Below, piece after piece: positions 58,512-64,000 of a stretch of 64,000 nucleotides of DNA; positions within the stretch are counted from its first letter, which is position 1; every line of letters begins with the position of its first letter. Under the pieces are notes generated by a model. It was not told the origin of the DNA. It saw only the letters and a list, made by a program, of their open reading frames with translations, and made no database searches. Source of the DNA: Flavobacterium psychrophilum (GTDB lineage Bacteria; Bacteroidota; Bacteroidia; Flavobacteriales; Flavobacteriaceae); contig CAMAQD010000003.1 of the NCBI GenBank assembly GCA_945860385.1, positions 1 through 64,000 on the forward strand. The letters run 5' to 3'. A program made the position numbers and the translations under genes.

Positions 58512-59189
58512 CTAGAATTTAATATTCCCTGTTTTAAGATAAATGGTTGAATTTTTGATGGAGTTACCAATCGCATTAATAAGTGCTTGCTCAAATGCAA
58601 AAAGACCTACGCTAGTGCTTCCTTTTGATACAAAATCTAGTACTTTTTTTCGTGTTTTGATGTCGTAAATCTGAAAATGAGAATTTACAATACAACTTTC
58701 ACTTTGACCACCTCCTGTCATTCCCATACCACCTCCAGCCATTGGCATCATCATACCAGGATTCCCTTGTATACTGTTTGTAATTTCGTAATCCGTAATT
58801 CTAATCAAATAATCGGCAGTTGTATTTGTAAACAAAGAATCTACTTTCTTTTGTTGCTCCTGATTTACTGTGAAAGTATCGTTGGAAACCAATTCTAATG
58901 ATTTGTCATATTTAACCTCACCAAAAATATTCTCATTTTTCAATCTAATTGCAAATAGACTATCAAACTGCTGAATAAAATCTTCTTTTTGTTTATACTT
59001 TTTACTAAATGTTTTGGTAAATTCGTTTACCATTACTTCATCACTACTTACTAGTAGTGCAATTTTATTCGTGCCAAAAAGAAATTCGGAACTATTATAG
59101 GTTTTAACTTCAGTAATTCGAGTTGCTGTACAAGACGATAATAATTGAACACTTATTACTGCTACTATCAACAAATTATTTATTTTCAT
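58512..59189 (-). CDS. lipoprotein with a Met/Gly-rich loop
   Basis: A 225-residue lipoprotein (signal MKINNLLIVAVISVQLLSSCTATR, lipid Cys20). The body alternates strands and helices, with a flexible insert MMMPMAGGGMGMTGGG near residue 150. The second half (FQIYDIKTRKKVLDFVSKGSTSVGLFAFEQALINAIGNSIKNS) resembles lipoproteins of the type that form complexes at the outer membrane (DUF4136-like shape), but I do not assign a family. Convergent with argH, 49 bases downstream of ytxJ on the same strand. Confidence 0.7.
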   Translation of the reverse strand: MKINNLLIVAVISVQLLSSCTATRITEVKTYNSSEFLFGTNKIALLVSSDEVMVNEFTKTFSKKYKQKEDFIQQFDSLFAIRLKNENIFGEVKYDKSLELVSNDTFTVNQEQQKKVDSLFTNTTADYLIRITDYEITNSIQGNPGMMMPMAGGGMGMTGGGQSESCIVNSHFQIYDIKTRKKVLDFVSKGSTSVGLFAFEQALINAIGNSIKNSTIYLKTGNIKF

Positions 59190-59238
59190 TGCTGCTATTT
59201 TTTTTTATTGACTATTTATAAATTATGATAAAGATTGT

Positions 59239-59628
59239 TTACACTTTTGTTTTCAACTCCCCAGCATCAATATCGCTGTGGGAAACATCATAAACCGATT
59301 TCCCATCCTTAATCAACAACAATTGTGGCGATTGATGGTACACTCCAAAACGGCTTGCAATTTCATTGGAAATGTCTCGATGTTCCAATAAATCTAAAAA
59401 ATAAACAGCAACCGTATCGTCTAAATCATACTCGGATTCAAAACGCTTCAACGCCATTCTACTGATACTGCAACGTGTGCTGTGTTTGAAAATAACAACT
59501 GGTTTTTGACTCGAAAAGGCAACAATCTCATCCAACTGTCCTATTAAAGTCAAAGGAATCCAATTGATTTTACTTTCCGAAGAATTCTGATTTCCTGATT
59601 TTCCAAAAATATAATTAAATACACTCAT
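59239..59628 (-). CDS. ytxJ: bacillithiol-system redox-active protein YtxJ
   Basis: A 129-residue thioredoxin-fold protein. The monothiol site is VVIFKHSTRCSISRMALKRFE (single Cys, CxxS), followed by VYFLDLLEHRDISNEIA and the cis-Pro segment HQSPQLLLIKDGKSVYDVSHS. YtxJ-type proteins are predicted monothiol bacilliredoxins and occur where bacillithiol is the low-molecular-weight thiol, as in many flavobacteria. Its ATG (59628) falls inside the first copy of a 12-nt element (TCAnnnTGTCGT) repeated toward clpB; the two genes are divergent with 169 bases between them. Confidence 0.88.
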   Translation of the reverse strand: MSVFNYIFGKSGNQNSSESKINWIPLTLIGQLDEIVAFSSQKPVVIFKHSTRCSISRMALKRFESEYDLDDTVAVYFLDLLEHRDISNEIASRFGVYHQSPQLLLIKDGKSVYDVSHSDIDAGELKTKV

Positions 59629-59689
59629 TTTGTCGTTTTTTAAGTCATTTTGTCGTTCGTAAATCCCTTATCTACAGTCAAAATGTCGT
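59625..59689. promoter_or_regulatory. three copies of TCAnnnTGTCGT between ytxJ and clpB
   Basis: TCATTTTGTCGT at 59625 and 59645 (20-nt period, first 13 bases identical) and TCAAAATGTCGT at 59678. The first covers the ytxJ start codon. All point the same way, toward clpB. Placed before a heat-shock gene, they could be operator half-sites of a stress regulator. No CIRCE (TTAGCACTC-N9-GAGTGCTAA) is present. Confidence 0.5.
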
Positions 59690-59797
59690 AACTTTAGGGG
59701 TGGAATAACATTTGACGATTATTTGCCGAAGATACAATAACTTTAAATTGAACACAAGCACATCAACAAACACATTCAACTTTAAATAAAAAGTAAA

Positions 59798-62404
59798 ATG
59801 AACATCAATAAATTTACGATCAAATCACAGGAAGCCATTCAGCTTTCACAGCAATTGGCACAAAGTTTTGGACAACAACAAATAGAAAACGAACACATTC
59901 TCAAGGCCATTTTCGAAGTCGATGAAAATGTGGCACCTTTTATTTTGAAAAAACTAAATGTAAATGTTCCGTTGTTCCAACAAATTTTAGACAGCACCAT
60001 CCAAAGCTTTCCAAAAGTTTCCGGTGGTGAAATTATGCTTTCGAGAACGGCAAACACAACACTTACCGAAGCCGAAATCATTGCCAAAAAAATGAACGAT
60101 GAATTCGTTTCCATTGAGCATCTAATCTTAGCTATTTTTGGTTCAAAAAGTAAGGTAGCCCAAATCCTAAAAGACCAAGGCGTAACCGAAAAAGGATTGA
60201 AAGCAGCCATTGACGAACTTCGAAAGGGAGAAAGAGTGACCTCAGCATCAGCAGAAGAAACCTATAATTCCTTAAACAAATATGCCAAAAACCTCAACGA
60301 ATTAGCCAGAAATGGAAAACTCGATCCGGTAATTGGTCGTGATGAAGAAATTCGTAGAGTATTGCAAATCTTGACACGTCGAACCAAGAACAATCCAATG
60401 CTAGTTGGAGAACCCGGAGTGGGTAAAACTGCTATTGCAGAAGGTTTAGCACACCGAATCGTGGACGGTGACGTTCCCGAAAACCTGAAAGACAAAATCG
60501 TGTTTTCACTCGATATGGGAGCACTGATTGCGGGAGCAAAATACAAAGGGGAATTCGAAGAACGATTGAAATCAGTAATGAAAGAAGTTACTGCTGCCGA
60601 AGGCGATATTGTGCTTTTCATTGACGAAATCCACACTCTTGTGGGAGCTGGTGGTGGCGAAGGCGCAATGGATGCAGCAAACATCCTGAAACCGGCTTTG
60701 GCTCGTGGCGAATTGCGCGCCATTGGGGCAACGACTTTGGACGAATATCAAAAATATTTCGAAAAAGACAAAGCACTCGAACGTCGTTTCCAAAAAGTAA
60801 TGATTGAGGAACCCGATACCGAAAGTGCTATTTCCATCCTTCGTGGAATCAAAGACAAATACGAAACACACCATAAAGTACAGATTAAAGACGATGCGAT
60901 TATTGCAGCGGTCGAATTATCGCAACGCTATATTACCAACCGATTTTTGCCTGACAAAGCCATCGATTTAATGGACGAAGCAGCTTCTAAAATCCGAATG
61001 GAAATCAATTCAAAACCCGAAGAACTCGACGTTTTGGATCGAAAAATTATGCAATTGGAAATTGAAATTGCAGCCATCAAACGGGAGAAAGATGAAAGCA
61101 AACTCAAAGCCTTGGGAATGGATTTGGCGAATCTGAAAGACGACCGAAACGAAGTCTTTACCAAATGGAAATCCGAGAAAGATGTGGTCGATAACATCCA
61201 AACTGTAAAAACCGAAATTGAAGACTTCAAATACGAAGCCGAACGTGCCGAACGCGAAGGCGATTACGGAAAAGTAGCTGAAATTCGTTACGGAAAAATT
61301 AAAGAAGCACAAGAAAGTTTGGAAGGGTTCCAAAAACAATTGGCCGAAGATCAAAAAGAAGGTACTTCTTTGATAAAAGAAGAAGTTACTAGAGAAGACA
61401 TTGCAGAAGTCGTGGCCAAATGGACCGGAATTCCCGTGATGAAAATGTTACAAGGCGAAAGAGAAAAACTCCTTCATTTGGAAGCCGAATTGCACAAACG
61501 TGTTGTAGGACAAGAAGAAGCCATCGAAGCCGTGAGCGATGCCGTTCGTCGTAGTCGTGCAGGTTTGCAGGATATGAAAAAACCAGTGGGAACTTTCCTT
61601 TTCTTGGGAACTACAGGAGTTGGAAAAACCGAATTGGCCAAAGCCTTAGCCGAATATTTATTCGACGATGAAAACGCCATGACCCGAATCGATATGAGCG
61701 AATACCAAGAACGCCACAGCGTAAGCCGTTTGGTGGGTGCACCTCCGGGATATGTGGGTTATGACGAGGGCGGACAATTAACCGAAGCCGTGCGTAGAAA
61801 ACCCTATTCTGTAATATTATTAGACGAGATTGAAAAAGCGCATCCCGATACTTTCAATATCTTATTACAAGTTTTGGACGAAGGACGTTTGACTGACAAT
61901 AAAGGACGATTGGCTGATTTCAAAAATACGATTATCATTATGACTTCCAATATGGGAAGCCAGATTATTCAGGATAAATTTGATAATCTAAAAGGTAGCA
62001 TAGAAGATACCACAGAAGCTGCCAAATTAGAAGTGCTGGGTTTATTGAAACAAACAGTTCGTCCGGAATTTATCAATCGTATTGACGAAATTGTGATGTT
62101 TACACCTTTGACCAATGCCAATATCGCTCAAATCGTAGGCTTGCAACTGAAAAGTGTCAAAAAAATGTTGGCGCTCCAAGGCATTACTTTAGATGCTACA
62201 TCAGAAGCGATTGACTATCTTTCTGAGAAAGGCTACGATCCGCAATTTGGTGCCCGACCAGTAAAAAGGGTGATTCAAAGAGACGTACTCAACCAATTAT
62301 CGAAAGAAATTCTCTCAGGAACCATAACTACCGACAGCATCGTTTTGATTGATGCTTTTGATGGGAAGTTAGTATTTAGGAATCAGAGTGAGTTGGCATA
62401 TTAA
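59798..62404 (+). CDS. clpB: ATP-dependent disaggregase ClpB
   Basis: An 868-residue hexameric AAA+ chaperone that, with DnaK, pulls proteins out of aggregates. The Clp N-domain (residues about 1-145) is followed by NBD1 with Walker A GEPGVGKTA (about 204), Walker B in VLFIDEIHTLVG, the coiled-coil middle domain (about 410-530) that distinguishes ClpB from ClpA/ClpC, and NBD2 with GTTGVGKTELA (about 602) and ILLDEIEKAH. The C-terminal tail is intact. Length is normal. It is transcribed away from ytxJ, with TCAnnnTGTCGT repeats upstream. Confidence 0.97.
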   Translation: MNINKFTIKSQEAIQLSQQLAQSFGQQQIENEHILKAIFEVDENVAPFILKKLNVNVPLFQQILDSTIQSFPKVSGGEIMLSRTANTTLTEAEIIAKKMNDEFVSIEHLILAIFGSKSKVAQILKDQGVTEKGLKAAIDELRKGERVTSASAEETYNSLNKYAKNLNELARNGKLDPVIGRDEEIRRVLQILTRRTKNNPMLVGEPGVGKTAIAEGLAHRIVDGDVPENLKDKIVFSLDMGALIAGAKYKGEFEERLKSVMKEVTAAEGDIVLFIDEIHTLVGAGGGEGAMDAANILKPALARGELRAIGATTLDEYQKYFEKDKALERRFQKVMIEEPDTESAISILRGIKDKYETHHKVQIKDDAIIAAVELSQRYITNRFLPDKAIDLMDEAASKIRMEINSKPEELDVLDRKIMQLEIEIAAIKREKDESKLKALGMDLANLKDDRNEVFTKWKSEKDVVDNIQTVKTEIEDFKYEAERAEREGDYGKVAEIRYGKIKEAQESLEGFQKQLAEDQKEGTSLIKEEVTREDIAEVVAKWTGIPVMKMLQGEREKLLHLEAELHKRVVGQEEAIEAVSDAVRRSRAGLQDMKKPVGTFLFLGTTGVGKTELAKALAEYLFDDENAMTRIDMSEYQERHSVSRLVGAPPGYVGYDEGGQLTEAVRRKPYSVILLDEIEKAHPDTFNILLQVLDEGRLTDNKGRLADFKNTIIIMTSNMGSQIIQDKFDNLKGSIEDTTEAAKLEVLGLLKQTVRPEFINRIDEIVMFTPLTNANIAQIVGLQLKSVKKMLALQGITLDATSEAIDYLSEKGYDPQFGARPVKRVIQRDVLNQLSKEILSGTITTDSIVLIDAFDGKLVFRNQSELAY

Positions 62405-62405
62405 T

Positions 62406-62496
62406 TGTCATTGCGAGGAACGGGCGCCATCGCATTAAAAAGGACAAACAAGTTGAGCAACTTAGTGGGATTGCCGCGCTATCGCTCGCAATGACA
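62406..62496. repeat. dispersed GTCATTGCGAG inverted-repeat element
   Basis: TGTCATTGCGAG (62406-62417) and CTCGCAATGACA (62485-62496) are perfect 12-bp inverted ends of a 91-nt element. The interior has a second, weaker pairing. This is a known type of bacterial intergenic palindromic repeat (REP/MITE-like). A half copy occurs at 24668-24694. It follows the clpB stop by two bases and may have inserted there. Confidence 0.85.
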
Positions 62497-62499
62497 CAG

Positions 62500-62530
62500 A
62501 AAAGCACCATTCGACAGATTGGTGCTTTTT
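62500..62530 (+). terminator. terminator of clpB
   Basis: AAAGCACCA (62501-62509) and TGGTGCTTT (62520-62528) form a perfect 9-bp stem with a T-run. The convergent peptidase gene ends 27 bases later, so it may work both ways. Confidence 0.92.
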
Positions 62531-62556
62531 TTATAAATAAGAAGATTTTACTACTA

Positions 62557-64000
62557 TTACTTTGCACCTGGCGGACAATGTAATTTTAAATAGTTTGTAA
62601 ATAATGTGGACAAGTGCTCTGACGTTCCTACTCCTTCATCAATGCTATGAGATCGATTCGGGTAAGGCATAATTTGAAATTGTTTGTTGTATTTAACCAA
62701 CTCATTTATTAACATTTCTGCATTTTGATAATGAACATTGTCATCCCCAGTTCCATGAATATATAATAAATTACCTTTTAAATTTTTTGCATAAGTGATT
62801 GGTGATCCGTTTATAAAATCATCTTTATTTTCTTGCGGTAACCCCATAAAACGTTCTTGATAAATATTATCATAGGTTAGTTGGTTTCCAACTGCGGCGA
62901 TTGCTATTCCGGTTTTGTAGATTTCGGGATATTGAAATAATAAATTTAACGTAGCAGTACCGCCACCGCTCCAACCCCAAACCGCAACTCTTTCTGGGTC
63001 AACAAAATTCCATTTCAATATTTCAGTAGCAGCCATAGCTTGATCTTGAATATTAATTCTTCCAATTTTTCTATAAATTGATTTTCTCCATTCTCGTCCT
63101 TTTTGAGCAGGAGTACCTCGATTGTCTAATGAAATATAGATATATCCATCATCGGCCATATCACCATTGTATAAATAATTCTGACTTGAACCATAAGAAT
63201 CCGTTACAGTAGTTGCGGCGGGTTCCGTATAAACATAAAAAACTACAGGATATTTTTTTGTAGCATCAAAATTCTTTGGTTTTACCATCCAACCGTCCAT
63301 CTCAACTCCGTCTTTTGTAGTAATTTTAAAAAATTCTGTTGTTGGTTTTTCTTGTAACTGGCTTAGTTTTGAAGTTATACTTGTTCTTTCATTTATTGGT
63401 TTTTGATTTTCTACATATATCATTTCACTTGATGGTTTTGTAAAATGGTTGGAGAAACTGTGAGAAGCATATTTCCCATTGGTTGAAAAATTATAATCGT
63501 GTGTTCCTTTTAAACTGGGAGAACTTACTAATTCAAGTTTGTCTGAGCCCTCCAATTTGGTTCGATACAAATATTTTTGAGTAGCATTATCTGGAGAGGC
63601 CAAAAAGTAAACATAACCATTTTCACTATCGGTATGTTTAACATCTATGACATCAAAATTACCTTTGGTTACCAATTTTTCTGATTTACCATCCAGTGAA
63701 ATTGTATATAAATGTCTCCAACCGTCTTTTTCTGAAGCCCAAAGAATACTTTTGTTGTTATTGGTCCAAGTAAAATTATTCGTATAGTAAATATCATAAG
63801 GATTACCTATAACAAAAACGTCAATCCATGCTGCATCGCTTTCTTTATTGATTAATTTCGCATTCCCATTTGCAGCTTCTGCAACATAAAGAGTACTTTG
63901 ATTTTGTTTGCGATTCAATTGTTGAAGCAACAAATTGTTGGTATTTGGAATAAAATCCATTCTGACAATATAATTTTGATTAGCCACTCCCGGAACATTT
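62557..64000 (-). CDS. S9 family dipeptidyl peptidase IV-like serine peptidase, 3' part
   Basis: The last 481 codons of a minus-strand gene whose 5' end lies beyond the right edge; the frame is open to 63999 with no start required in the window. The visible N-terminal part belongs to the DPP IV beta-propeller (TWTNNNKSILWASEKDGWRHLYTISLDG). The C-terminal half is the prolyl oligopeptidase alpha/beta-hydrolase domain, with the nucleophile Ser in VWGWSGGGTATLNL, the Asp in HGTGDDNVHYQNAE and the His in NRSHSIDEG. DPP IV enzymes remove X-Pro dipeptides and in this phylum are usually exported. A GTG at 63987 exists in frame but is internal. Confidence 0.93.
   Translation of the reverse strand, partial: NVPGVANQNYIVRMDFIPNTNNLLLQQLNRKQNQSTLYVAEAANGNAKLINKESDAAWIDVFVIGNPYDIYYTNNFTWTNNNKSILWASEKDGWRHLYTISLDGKSEKLVTKGNFDVIDVKHTDSENGYVYFLASPDNATQKYLYRTKLEGSDKLELVSSPSLKGTHDYNFSTNGKYASHSFSNHFTKPSSEMIYVENQKPINERTSITSKLSQLQEKPTTEFFKITTKDGVEMDGWMVKPKNFDATKKYPVVFYVYTEPAATTVTDSYGSSQNYLYNGDMADDGYIYISLDNRGTPAQKGREWRKSIYRKIGRINIQDQAMAATEILKWNFVDPERVAVWGWSGGGTATLNLLFQYPEIYKTGIAIAAVGNQLTYDNIYQERFMGLPQENKDDFINGSPITYAKNLKGNLLYIHGTGDDNVHYQNAEMLINELVKYNKQFQIMPYPNRSHSIDEGVGTSEHLSTLFTNYLKLHCPPGAK

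Noticed and set aside
59629..59797. CIRCE element upstream of clpB
   Set aside because: No TTAGCACTC-N9-GAGTGCTAA or close variant is present on either strand.
60262..60723. 153-codon antisense frame inside clpB
   Set aside because: Long only because clpB codon use avoids stops on the other strand; low-complexity Ser/Pro product, no start signal. Similar antisense frames at 59839-60210, 60928-61354 and in guaC, glyA and pflB are rejected likewise.
62376..62567. 63-codon minus-strand reading frame after clpB
   Set aside because: It runs through the GTCATTGCGAG palindromic repeat and the clpB terminator; VIASDSAAIPLS is the typical translation of that repeat.

Overview
The window is 64 kb of AT-rich chromosome from a member of the Bacteroidota, almost certainly a Flavobacterium or close relative. 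The evidence is a type IX secretion (T9SS) adhesin with its PorP/SprF partner, promoters of the Bacteroidota form (TTTG, about 19 nt, TAnnTTTG), the short argG/argC/argD/proA/proB/N-acyl-ornithine carbamoyltransferase cluster typical of flavobacteria, a bacillithiol-associated YtxJ protein, an archaeal-type UbiA prenyltransferase, and several dispersed hairpin repeats of a kind seen in Flavobacterium intergenic DNA. I see no prophage, insertion sequence, CRISPR array or integrated island. Most of the window is ordinary chromosome.

Layout. 1-4.1 kb (minus strand) is a redox block: a cut-off lipoprotein, a six-haem c-type lipoprotein, and a sulfur operon (sulfide:quinone oxidoreductase, a DsrC/TusE-like carrier, a DsrE-like protein). 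4.3-8.7 kb (minus) is a secreted PIG-L deacetylase, an overlooked 35-residue membrane protein and a sodium:solute symporter. 8.9-16.8 kb (plus) is a 2301-residue T9SS adhesin with SprF. 16.8-24.6 kb (minus) holds an outer-membrane barrel, a small exported protein, an AI-2E family permease, then maf, a UbiA prenyltransferase, tcdA, tatD and a DUF1684 protein in one tight run. 24.7-36.7 kb (plus) holds an MFS transporter, a BlaI/M56 regulatory pair, a small conserved protein, tRNA-Arg, a phosphoesterase fused to a beta-barrel, a pentapeptide-repeat protein and an EF-G paralogue. 36.8-44.7 kb (minus) holds an outer-membrane protein, the fermentation operon pflB-pflA-OFA transporter, guaC and glyA. 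44.8-58.4 kb (plus) holds fumarylacetoacetase, a lipoprotein and the arginine/proline cluster (GNAT, argG, argC, argD, a 59-residue membrane protein, proA, proB, carbamoyltransferase, argB, argE, argH). 58.5-64 kb holds a lipoprotein, ytxJ, clpB and the 3' part of an S9 dipeptidyl peptidase.

How it fits together. Three separate transcription units (six-haem cytochrome, sulfur operon, EF-G paralogue) each carry a perfect dyad of the FNR/CRP spacing (5-nt or 4-nt half-sites separated by 4 nt). In each case the dyad centre lies exactly 29.5 bp upstream of the first base of a -7-like element. This points to class II activation by one or more Crp/Fnr-type regulators responding to oxygen or nitrogen oxides, and ties the redox genes to a translation-factor paralogue. 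Other regulatory signals visible in the sequence are a five-half-site operator array with 20-bp period over the blaI promoter, three copies of TCAnnnTGTCGT between ytxJ and clpB, and a leaderless 28-codon ORF plus a TGTACA dyad ahead of the arginine cluster. In that cluster, Ser at the specificity position of the carbamoyltransferase suggests succinylated rather than acetylated intermediates. Small genes that are easy to miss and are annotated here: 6024-6131, 28497-28640, 51988-52167 and the possible leader 47539-47625.
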